From positions 624,501 to 688,500 of the forward strand of contig LSRY02000027.1 in assembly GCA_001643675.2 (NCBI GenBank): a stretch of 64,000 nt of DNA, given 5' to 3'. The number at the start of each line of letters is the position of its first letter. The stretch's first letter is position 1. Below the pieces are notes generated by a model. The model did not search any database. It was not told where the DNA came from and saw only the letters and a program-made list of their open reading frames with translations. Below, piece by piece: positions 25,802 to 37,700 of the stretch. The DNA is from Monocercomonoides exilis. Lineage: Eukaryota; Preaxostyla; Oxymonadida; Polymastigidae. The position numbers were made by a program, and so were the translations under genes.

Positions 25802-28800
25802 TGATGATTGATTTGAAATGTTAGTTGAAGATAATGGAGTTGGAGGACGAGAAGAAGATGAAGAAGAAGTCTTTGAAGAAGAAGAAGAAGAAGAAGAAGA
25901 AGAAGAAGATGATGATGATGATGATGATGAATTGTTAGCAGCTGATGCAAATGAAGGAGGAATGGAATTGTTATTAGATGATTGAGAGGAAGAAGAAGAA
26001 GAAGAAGAAGAAGAAGAAGAAGAAGAAGGAGAGGAAGAAGCAGATTGTAATGATAAGTTTGAGCTGTGTTGATAGACAGAACCAGCAGAAAGAGGGCGCA
26101 TTTCAGCATTCAACAGAACACGATTGAATTCTCTATTGGACGAAGAAGACAGTCCATTGAATGAATGAAATAGATGAACAGACGGAGAAGAAGAAGAAGA
26201 AGAAGCAGAAGAAGAAGAAAGAGGAGGCAAAGAAGATATTGTTCTGCTATTAGAGGGTATTTCTAGTGATGGGTGTGGATACATTCCAACAGCCGGCAAA
26301 AGAGGCAGAGAACTGCCCCTGCTGCTGCTGATGGCGCTGTTGTGAATGAAAGAGGAGGAGGAAGAAGAAGGTGTTGCAGGGAGAGGAGAATGGCTGGGGA
26401 TGAAAGGAGGAGAAGGGGTGTGGCGGAGGGAAGGAGGGAGAGAAGAAGGAAGAGTTTGGGGAAGAGAAAGGGGGGCTGTTGAAGAAGAAGAAGAAGAAGA
26501 AGAAGAAGAAAATGATGATGATGATGATGAAGGATTGGGAACAGGAACAGGAAGAGGGAGATGAAGAGGCAAAGGAAGAGGAAAAGACTGCTGATGTTGC
26601 TGCTGTGACTGAGAATTGGGTGATTGCTGAAGAGAGGCAGAAGAAGATGAGGAAGAAGAAGAGGAAGAAGAAGTAGAATTCAATGGAGGAGCAAGAGAAA
26701 GAAGCTTTTCATTGTTTGAAGTGGCAGAATTGCTATCGATGTACAAAGGAAGTGAATTGCAAGAGCATGTCTTGTACATTCCAACAGAATGCTTAGATGA
26801 AGAAGAAGAGGAGGAAGAAGATGTTGATGATGATTGATTTGGACAGTTGCTCTGGAAGGAGGAAGAGAAACCAGGGTGTTGCAGTTGTCTATTTGACATG
26901 GAGGAGGAGGAGGAGGAGGAAGAAGAAGAAGAAGGTGAAGATGAATATTTGCCAGAGTCATTGCCAAACAGCTGTTGAGGGATGCTCTGTTGCTGAGAGA
27001 TGATAGGAACAGACAGAGGACGCGAACAATACACAGGTGGCTGGCTCTGAAGATGCCTTTTCTTGTTTTGATAATGCTGTTGGTTAAGCTGTGGTTGGTT
27101 AATTTGTTGGTTATTATTATTATTATTCATAAATTGTTGTTGATTGTGCTGTATCTGTTGTAATTGCAATTGTAATTGAAGTTGCTGCTGCTGCAACTGC
27201 TGCTGTGTCTGTTGGTGTGGCAGCATATTCAATCCGTGTGGCTGGCTGAATGCTGGCGAGAAATGCCGCTGTGTCTGTGCATCTGATGCCTGTTTGTGCG
27301 AATAATTAGACATCTTCTGAGGGGCAGGGAGCGACATGGGCGAATTGTACAGGCTGAGCGATGGGGAATATTCAGAGTCTGAAGACGCAGGAGAGAAAGA
27401 GCAAGAGCGCGATGGAGTGGAAAACCGCCCTGTGTCAGCATTAGGGTCGCTGCAAAAGGTGCTGGATGAGAAAGAGGCAGAGGCAGAGGCAGAAGAAGAG
27501 GAAGAGGAAGAAGAGCAGGAGCGAGGAGGCACCACAGGAAGTGACTGGATGAAAGATCCCTGCGATTCTGAAGGCTTCAGCAGCTGTGGGGTGCTCTTGT
27601 GTGAGTCGTTGTCTTCGTCCACACCGAATTCGCGATGGAGAGACAAGTGAGAACTTCTCGTTGATTGTGCGGGACTCAAAAGGCATTTCGTGTTGCTCTT
27701 CTCTTTGTCGCTCTCGTCTTCCACGCTGCTCAGCACACTTTTGGACTTTTCATTCGCATTCTTGGCTTCTTCTCCTTCGTCTTTTCCTTTCTCTTTCTCC
27801 TTCTCTTTCTCCTTCTCTTTCTCTTTCTCCATTTTTTCTTTCATCTCTTTTTCTTTTTCTTTTTCTTTTTCTTTTTCTTTCTCTTTCTCCATCTTCTCCC
27901 TCATCTCCCTCATTTCCTTCTCTCTCTCCTTCTCCTTCTCCTTCTCCTCCTTCTTCCTCTTCAGCTCCCAGCTGATCTTCTCCTCCACAACCACCTTCAG
28001 ATTCGCTGCAGGCTTCAGCGCCTTCAAACAGCATCCACAGCAGCACTGCGAAGCCACACGGTACACATCCACATACCGCAGCAGCCGAAACACAGGGCAG
28101 ATGAACTCTCCCTTCGCTGCTGCTTGTCTGATGGACAGACTGTTCTGCAGGAGCTTCAGGTGCAGCTGCTGTGCCTGCTCAACTGCATCGATGTTCCCTC
28201 CTCTTCCTCTGTCGCCTTCTCCTTTTTCTCCGTCGCGCCGCCCTTTCCCTCTTTTGTCTCCTCGCCTCCCTCGGTCTTCCTTTGAGACAGACAAAGGCGT
28301 CAGATCAAAGCCAATGCAGAAGCGGATGCTTTGCTGCGGGGCTTTGTCTGAAGGAGAAGAAGAAGAGGAGGAGGAGTAGGAAGAAGAGGAAGGAGAAGAA
28401 GAATTCGACACAAATTGAGTGATGGGCGAGGATGAGGACAATGTTGGAACGAGAGCGTGTTCAGAAGCAGAGAGCAGCGGGAACAGCGGGTGGAGGATTC
28501 CGAGTGGAGGCAAAGGGAAGAAAGAACAGCCAGTAGAATGCTCAGAAAAAGATGTTGCTGCGCAATCACTGTGCAAGTCAGATTCAGTGTGCGATAATTC
28601 AGATTGTTCTGGAGATGATAACAATGACGATTCAATTGTGTATTGGGTGTATTGAATGTTCTTTGTGATGATCGAAAGGATTGTGCCTGGTTTGATCACA
28701 AGCTGCCCTTGTGATTGGGCTGAGCTGATGATTTCTTTAGGCGAAGAAGGCGGCTGCGATAAAAGTGGTTTGTTGCGCTCCTGCTCCATAGACTTTGAGC

Positions 28801-29960
28801 TCTGTGCATCGCCTGCTTCTTCTTTTCTTTTGCTGCTGTCATCCAAAGGCTTTTTCGATTCTGACCGTTCGGCTTGTTGAACAAAATTCATTCTCGGAAA
28901 ATGCAGCTCCTTCTCAAACACATCGTTTCTCTTCCCTTTGGCAACGATGCTCTGTATGCTTTCCTTGAAGCCTATCCTCTTCCACTTCATCATCTCGTCC
29001 AAAGTGAATGACAGGCGATCCTCATTCTGCATTTGCAGCTGCAGCAGCGTTCTTTTAGCCACGTTCAATACAGCCATTGACCGTCCTCGTTCGCTAAGCT
29101 CAAATCCTGCATCAGCAGGCGACAGAAGAGAAATTTGCGGGGAAAAGACAAAAGTTGGTATCATTGCAGCATGGACGTGATATGTATTGTTCTTTCTACG
29201 TCCGCTCTTGACAATTGAATGCTTTGGATGACTGTTTTTGCCTATAATTGTAAATGCCTCGCCTTTTTGTTGTTGGGCGGAATAAGGAACTAAACGTCCA
29301 GGAAACTGTGAAGGTTGATTATATAAGTGAGCTGCGTATCTTGGGTTTTGTGCACGCCGTTCAAAAGATGCCTTTGAAGATTGAAAAATAGTATTCCTTG
29401 CAGTAGAACTATTTGTCGGAGCAACCGAAAATGTTGATTGACCATGCGCTTCTCGTTCTTTTTGAATTAGACGATAAAACGATTGCGCAAGACTTGGTTC
29501 ATCAAACATAATTATCCAATCTTGAAGAGAAACATCGCGAAAAGCAACAGAGCAATTGTCATTCATCTTTAATATCAATAAACGAAAGATGTTGCACAAA
29601 CTCATTTTCAAAAAGAAGATAAAAAGTTAAAATTTACAAACCCTGCACAAAAAATTTGGGTTCAAGATATCAAAATGAATTATTGTCGTTGTAATTTGAT
29701 CTATTTGTCGAAATAACTGGAAATATACGCAATTCGATATTTTATCCTTCAAAAGTGTAACATATGATGAGCCTTTAAAATCATAATGCTGTTCATTACT
29801 TAACAAACAATATTAATATATGAAAATAACAATTAGTCTTCAATAAAATAATAATAAAATACATTTGATAGCAACTAGCTAGCGCACAAAAGATACTCTC
29901 AAACGATCCTTGTGGCATATTCCATTGTGTTGCCATCAAGGATGGAGTACGCTTTGATTT
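17789..29960 (-). CDS. Giant poly-Ser protein with putative FKBP15/WAFL-like WH1 domain
   Basis: The main exon, 29566-17789, has about 3925 codons and ends in TAA. The ATG at 29566 (MNDNCSVAF) would start in the middle of a fold, since DVSLQDWIIMFDEPSLAQSF resembles the end of the FKBP15-type WH1 domain. Upstream on the same strand, 29788-29642 (147 nt, phase 0) encodes KGSSYVTLLKDKISN through DILNPNFLCR, and about 29960-29905 encodes IKAYSILDGNTMEYATRI. Both fit earlier strands of that domain and join in frame through introns with GTTTGA and GTTTGT donors. ATG 29605 is an alternative start. The remainder is disordered: poly-Ser blocks, Gln-rich stretches, a Lys/Glu block (about 27770-27960) and His/Lys-rich segments (21960-22130, 22205-22285). 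There is no membrane helix. WH1-like domains bind proline-rich or cytoskeletal partners; the function here is unknown. Confidence 0.65.
25624..25790. repeat. GAGGAA hexanucleotide repeat encoding poly-Ser
   Basis: An almost pure run of (GAGGAA)n on the plus strand spans about 165 bp. On the coding minus strand it reads as alternating TCT/TCC serine codons and forms part of the longest poly-Ser block of the giant protein. Related GAA/GAG/GAT triplet runs recur across 22500-26900. Confidence 0.9.
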
Positions 29961-31701
29961 CTATGTCCAAAATTTCAAATTTGTATGACGGTTCGGATCA
30001 TTTCATTTTTTATCTACGTTGTTTATACAATTTGAGAACATCACCATAGACATTTGAAAAGATAATACATTTGTTATTTTTATAAAGTATTTAATTTTTT
30101 GAAAAACATTTCATCTGGATTCGTTTTTAATTAGAAAAATTTCTTCAAAACAATTAAAATATCTCACTTGTTGAAAGCTAATCTTCTTTTGCGTATTTGT
30201 GTTGAATTGGAACACATATGTGACATTTCAAAAACAACTTATATATGATTCACGCAAAAATTTTCATGTTTTGACACAACTTCTCAATAACAGATCCTGA
30301 TGAATGTTTACGAAATTATTTAGCGTACCAATTCAACGATTTGAAACAAATGCATCAGTGACTTAAATGCACAAAAAAATTAAGCTTCAATAGCGTCATT
30401 TTGTATGTTATGCTTTTTGATTAAAAAAAAGAAAGCTGATCATCTCAATTCTCATATTGTTGCGACGAGTTTAATAAAGATATAAAACAACCAGAGAATG
30501 AGTAATAAAAATAGAAAAAAAATGAATGCCTCGTCAGAATAAAGACTAAATGAAGAATAATTGCAAATAAAAATTAAAAAGGCAAATCGAAAAGAAATGA
30601 CAACTTGCAAAAGGAATTCTATTTTCCAATATAACAATAATAAAAAGGCAAAGAATGTACAGTTAAACAAGATAAATAAGTTAAGAATTGATTAATAACG
30701 TTGAAAGTTTGGCTGATAACATTTATGATTTGAGCTCAAAACTAACTTTAACTTTTTACAAAAATTTATCTTTAGAAGCGCTAACACAAGAATAGAAGGA
30801 ATAAGGAAGAATTCTGATAAAAACAAGCAAAACTATAATTATTTTTAAAAAAGAGAAATGTGAAATATGGCTAATAAAAATGCACGACATCAAAGAATAA
30901 AAATGCATTTAAATAAAAAAAAAAAAAAAAGAAAGAAAGAAAAATTCATAGCTTAGCATTCATATATAAAATGGAATGAAAGCAACAAACACTTTTAAAA
31001 TATGTGTTATAATTGTGCTTCTTCTAAGGAATAAGAGGTGGAAATAACTTTTAGCAAAAAAGAAAAATGAATAAAACATTTCACGACAGCATCAAAAAAA
31101 TAAAGTTGAGCGTCATGTTTAAAAAGAATAAAAATTAATAGATTTAACAATCATTCAAAAATGATAAGAATAAGTTGCTTTCATTTTCGAAGTTTAGAAA
31201 GAAATTGTGAGGTTAAAAAGGTAAAGATTAATAGAAACGCGAACTCAAATTGAGGAATAGTTCAAAAAATTCCGATAAGTCAAACGAAATTTTATCAGGC
31301 AATGATTGAAATTTTGCTGCAAGGCACGGAAAATTATAAAACATCAAAGAATAAAACAGAGGATTATTACACTTTACAAGAAGTTTAACGAATGTCAACT
31401 TGCAACAAAATTTCAATTCTTTGAAACGCTTTCGATGAACAAATAGAGAAGAATATCACAAAGCTGCTCGAAAATAACAAGTTGGAAGATATAAATTTCC
31501 AGTTGACTTTGTTGAAAATATCTTATGCCACTGATCTAAATCAGATAAAACGTATTTTCCATTTCTTCCTTCAAAGAACAAATCAATTCTGTGACTTCAT
31601 TAATTGGACAAAACGGTTATTTTTTTTTTTCTTCCGAAAATAGATCGACATTTCATGAAATCAACAATTTGTGAAAGTGCTTGTTCGCGTAAACAGCAAG
31701 A
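29961..31701. other. AT-rich intergenic region
   Basis: This region lies upstream of the poly-Ser gene and downstream of the giant beta-helix gene. It probably holds the promoter and first coding exon of the poly-Ser gene (region 29960-30100), which I could not fix. An A-rich tract with GAAA repeats lies at 30915-30945. Nothing else was recognised. Confidence 0.5.
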
Positions 31702-34700
31702 TTACTGCTCAGCCTGACCAAGCCCTTCCTCAATTGCAACTTGAAAATCTGTATCTGTTCCAGCAAACGTTAGTTCCTCTGGAACAGCCTCTTCTTTCTT
31801 ATTGTGCTTCTTCTTCTTCTTCTTTTTCTTCTTTGGTTTTTCTGTTATTATTTCTTCATTTGTATCCTTTTCTTCAATGAGATGTTGTGCTTCCTCCTCA
31901 TTCTGCTCATTTTGCGTCAAAGAAACATCAGCAAAGTTCTGTGTATCAGCCACTGCCAACTCTTCGGCTTTAGTCGAATTCGTTGAAAGAGTGATATCAT
32001 TCAGTGCTTTATCATCAGTTGCTGTTGATGCTGACAACTGGCTGGCATCTGGTGGCAACAGATCTCCAATAAGTTCATCAAGCTGAATAGGCACACCTGC
32101 AGATGGATCAGCATTCACTTCTTCTTCAGTACTCTTTTGATGCTTCTTCTTCTTCTTCTTCTTCTTTTTCTTTTGAGGTTGCTCTTGTTCCGTTTCTCCA
32201 GATACAACTGCTGGATTCTCTAATTCATTGTCATTGACAGCTGCATTTGTTTTGCTCTGTTCTGTTTGTTCTGAATCAATAATCTCTTCAGATTTTGTTT
32301 GTTCGGATATTGCAATTGTCGAATTTGCTCCAATTGAATCTTCACGAATTATTTCCGAATCAACAGCATCATTTGCGAAAGGAGCCATGCCATCTGATTC
32401 TCTTTGAGTTGAACTTTCAATAGCTTTTTCTTCATCTCCAAATAATGTGAATGGAGTGCTTGATGCTGAAGAAGATGCGTGATAGTATTCTGGCAATTTG
32501 TCCTTTGCAACTTTTTCGTCAGCAGGTGGTGCCAAAGAATCTGAAGAAATCTTTGCTCCTTCCTCAGGCTCTCTATCTTCTCCTATCTCCTGTTCATCCT
32601 CGTTTGCTTCCTGCAAACGCTTCGACTTCTTTCCTTTTCTGCGCTTTCCTTTCTTTCCCTTCTTTCTGCCCTTCATATTGGAAGTGCCAATATCGTCATC
32701 AAAGCCAGGAATCATGATATCGTCATCCTGCATAGCCGAAAGAGGAGATATTGTGTGTGCGTCTGTCAAACTGTCTGGAGAATTTGTCATGACACCATCT
32801 TGTTGCAACGAGTTTTCTAGCAAAGTTGTTTCTAAAAGCTTTCTCATAATGTCTTCTTCCAAAGAGTCGCAAAGCGAATCAGTTTCGCCAATGTCAAACT
32901 GGCTGGTTGCCAAATTAGTGCTGGATAGAGTACAATTCATACTTTGTGCAGCAGAATCGCTTTCATTTGCAAGAAGCGCAGCTGTGGACGAGTTAGAATT
33001 TAAATCAGCAGAATTGTTTCTATTTGCATGCCTCTTCGATTTCTTTTTCAACGGATATAGAGGCTCAGTTGTTCCAAACATGTCAACATCATGCGATGCT
33101 TCAGATGATGAGCATTTGTTGCTATCATCATCGAATAAGCAGCCATTTATCTCGCCTGGACCGTCTGACAGGTTTATTGAACCAGGCGAAGATATCCCAA
33201 GCTCTTTTCTTTTGAGTTCAGCTTCTTCAAACTTCGACACATCGACTCTCTGAATGACAACCGACGAGTCACCACCTTTGGACGATGTTTCGCTCACAGG
33301 ATTCATCACAATTCCAAGTTCGTCCATTTCAAAGGTGTGAATAGATCCTTTAACTTCTGCCTCGTCTTCAAACTCGTCAGATTCAATAGCAGATGTCTTC
33401 TTTGATTGTCTGCTCTTCGCAATCACTACTGCAACAATCACAGTCACAATAACAAGAGCTCCAATGACAATCAAAATAATCCACCAAGGAAATGACTTTG
33501 TTGAAGACTTGGAATATCTGTTGTTCCCTTCATTCCCATCATCAGTTACATCTGGAATGGGATCCGGTGTTGGATCAGTAATTACGATAATATCTTGCAA
33601 AAGAATATATTCCGTCCTCACAACGCTCACGCCGTTCGAATGTAACTCTGATGTTGAATGCTCCTTCAAATTCAGCACAGCTCGTGCCCAGATCTGAGTT
33701 TTTTCCATTTCAAAGGCTAATTGAAGTTGGGATATTGAAGCCTTGATCATAAATACATTTTGATTCACAAAGATGCACTCCGCAAATGACAATGGAACCG
33801 TTTGCTTTTCGGCCATCGCATCAGTTGTGTCCAAAGAAAAGAGCTCGAATGAAGCAAGGCACGGAAGAAGATTGCTTCCGACAAATCTGATGAATACTTG
33901 ATCTTCGTCTTCTGCCCTGTTAATTGAATTCACGTGAGGTCTGCAAAATTGATAGACTTTTTGAGGAAATGCTTTTAATGTCTCCTCAGATAAATCTTCG
34001 CTCTCTTGCAATCTCTGACCAACCGAGCCATTTATCGTGCAGCCGCTATTCTGCATCCAAAGTTCGAGGTATTCTCCTTCCAGTAGATTGTCTGGATCTC
34101 TCAATCCAGACTCATCAGAATACGAATCAATAATAAGAGCTCCTTTTTCACACAAAATGTTCCTATGAACAGAATTGTAGTCAGCATTGTTGATGGTGTT
34201 GTTAATGAATGCACAATTTTCAAAATGAGTTTCGCCTTCAATTATTGATAGTGCACCAATCGACGAATTAGCAAACGTAACTGAACTAATCGTAGAAAGA
34301 CAATTTCTGAGAGTAATAAGTGATCCCTCAAATTTACAGCTGAAATCTTCTTCAAAGTCTGCTTCATTATTTTCAGAACTAGCAAAGCCATTCAATCCTG
34401 ATATTGAACAATTAGACATTCTAATTATGCTTTCTGAGATGTTCAAAACTGTTCCATTTCCATGGACTTTATTGTTGCAACACAAATTTGAATCTTCAAT
34501 AAATAAAGCGAATGAAGAGAGACATAACAATGATTTTGAGCCATTCTGAGTGGCGTTTGCTAATTGCATTTTCGTTATGCTAGCATTTGCCCAGAATAAT
34601 TCGGTTGTTGAAGAATTGCTTAAAATGGAAGCAGAGGAAAATATTACATTATCAAAGACAAGTTCATTCAAATACAAATCCAACAAGTTCTCTCCATATG

Positions 34701-37700
34701 CAATTATTGAGGTATTTATAAATTCAGTGTTTTTGCATGTCACACAAGACATTGAGCATCTTCCGCGGTTCAAGGAGAAAATGTAATAGTTAATCATTGA
34801 GGAAGTGGAATCGAGGCATTCAAGCTCACAGTCGTTTATTCTCAAATAATTCGTTGATTCAATAAACGCTAAATGTGTTTGGAATGCATCTGGAAGTCTA
34901 ATTGTGAGATTGCTTATCGTTAGGTCAGTGTCTGCTGTAATAAGCGCATAAGCATCACCTGAAGCATTGGAACTTATGTTCCATCCGCTCAATTTTGTGC
35001 CTCCTTTGATTAAATAGATGCAATCACTTGCTTTAATCTCTTCTTCAAAGGCAATTGAATCCAACACACATATTTTTTTGTCATCTTCTTTTCTGCTAAA
35101 TGAGTACAAAAGTGTCAGGCAAGAAAAGTCGTTAAACCCACACACATTGACATCCAGGCCACTCGAAGAAACAAACACAAATTCGTCCAATTCTCTCACA
35201 TACAATGGCAATGAAACAGATGGCTCGTTATCCGGAGGTTCAGCTCCTTCCATCGAAGAATTATCAATAGTTGGATCATCTATTGAAGGTATCGTCTCGT
35301 TATTGATCACTTCACTCAGAGATGGAGCAATTATGTAGAGATTACGGCCGTGGTCAGCTGAATTGGCGTTTGGAGCATCTTTATCAGGGAAAAATGGTTT
35401 GTTGATGTAAAAGCCTGCATCATTTGACTTTAAAATCAGTAAAATGCCACCACCATTTCCGGTCGAACCGCGAAGAACTGCAGAGCAATTCGCAAATGAA
35501 CAATTCTCTATTCTCACCATTTGATCAGCATCAATCGCACTAAACAGCCCTCCTCCCCCAGTTTCGTTGGCTGTTACGCCGCAGCTATTAAGTGTGCAAT
35601 TGATGATACCAGCTGTATTTGTTCCAGTCCCCCAGCTCTTAATTTCAATCGCTGCTCCTGCTCCTATTTGTCTGATAGATTCTTGAATTGTTGTTAATTC
35701 CACCCTAAGATTTCTTGTTTTTGAAGATGAAATAACAGAACAGTCTTTGCAGCCTATGTGAGTGAATGTGCTTTCGTAAACAGAGACATTGGATCCAATG
35801 CCATTGATAAATGGAACTGATAAATTCAGTGAATCTCCAATACATTTGTCAATATAAACAGAAGTTTCATCAGAAGCGAAAATAAATCCATTTGCCGAAT
35901 CATCTTCAGAAAAAAGACAGATATTTGAAAAGCTACACGAATTCAAATATAATTCATTGTTGGAATTTTCATTGTGAGGAGTGTCAGCGATTATTATTCC
36001 ACAAGCATTTTTAATGCGAATATCATGGAATACGAAATCTTTGAATTTCATTTGTCCTGATTCAACTTTAACGAATGTGTAGGAAATAGTTTGAGTCACT
36101 GAAGTTACAGACCCATCTGCGAGCAAAAATAAGGAGAACGATTCAAACACGGTGTCATGCCCTGTTATTGAGTTTGGCAGAATCAATTGACAATTCTTTA
36201 TTTCAGTATCAATATTCACTTTCATCAAGCTTCCATCAGCTGTCTCATTATGTGCTTCAATTTCAATACAAGCTGCATCATGTTCAGTACCAGCAATTCT
36301 AATAGGGAGCTCTTCAAGTAATGCGTTGTCAGAAATAGTAGATGTGTTCAATACTTGAATCACAGAAGAATCACTGCGAAACTTCAATGCGTAATCGATC
36401 GTAATGCATGGATACAGTTTATATCCACATCTCTTGTTATCATTTCCATATCCTTCCTCAACAAGCGATGAAACAAACACATCTGTAATATTGAAAAGAA
36501 AGACAAATAATGGGATTGTCTCTTCTCTTCCTTCTTCAATGTAATTCCCTCTCAGAGAATTAGATGAAAGATTTTCTTCATTAATAAATGGAAAGCTCGA
36601 AACGGTTATGCATTTCGAAATGTTGGATGAGTTAATGAACAAATCTTTTCCCCATTTAGCCTTGTTGGAGTCAAATGATGGTTCAAAAATGAGAAAATCT
36701 GGATAGCAATTACTTAGATCTACAAATATTCCACCTCCTCTTCCATCCTCTGATTGAGCGCTACAATCTACAAAAGAACACCTCTTGAAATTGAACTGCC
36801 CTTTCGTCTGCAAATAAATGCCACCTCCCATTTCGCTTGATGTACAATTCGAAAAAAAGCAATTTTCCAACAAAAATGATCCGCTTGCTGAAACTGAGAA
36901 TGACTTTTCTAAGCTTGAAGATGTTATGCTTGAAATATTAGTGATGTTGCAGAAGCTGAAATTCATACAATTCGAAATTGGGTTTTCTGATTTAATCAGA
37001 GATGAAGAATCGTCCAATGTAATAAACGACGCTAAGCAATTTGTAATTGAATAAAGAGAATCTTCATTTGTTTGTGAATTTGATGATGAATTAGTGATTA
37101 TTTTTATTAATTCACCTGAAATAAGGCTCATATTATAGATTGAAACGTTATCAATAGACAGAATCGATAACGAAGTGGAAATATTAAATAGAGATGCTTC
37201 TGAATATGCACCATTTTCGCTGTTGTAAAGTCGAACGCTTGAAATAGTTAATTCCCCTTTCACTTTTTCGAGTATTCCTACATTCGTTGATTCACTGCTA
37301 AAAGTGAAGTCGCATTCTCGAACTTTTAAGATTCCTGCAGTTGAATGAATAACGCGCATATAGCCCAATTTTCGAAGGTCAAAAAGAAATCCTCCTATTG
37401 TAATATTTCCGGTCGAGGTGAACAATGAATCGAGCCTTTCCTCACCAGTAGGTGCTGAATATCCAATAGTTACTGGAACAGGATAAGGGTCGCTGCTGCC
37501 AACTCTGCAAAATCCATGAAGTCCTCGGTTCTCAAGTTCACCTTCAAAAATTATTTTTGATATTAATGAATAGGACGAATCAACAAAGAGAATTGTGGAC
37601 GAGACGTTTTTCTCGAATCTGCTTTCAATGATATCTTTGGATCTGCAAGGAGATGATTTCGAACCGCACAAAAAGGTGTCTTCTCCATCTCTAAGAGATA

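Noticed and set aside
21396-28422. Plus-strand frames rich in Glu, Lys or Leu opposite the giant poly-Ser gene
   Set aside because: Triplet repeats such as GAAGAG have no stops in several frames, so these are by-products of the Ser codon runs on the other strand.
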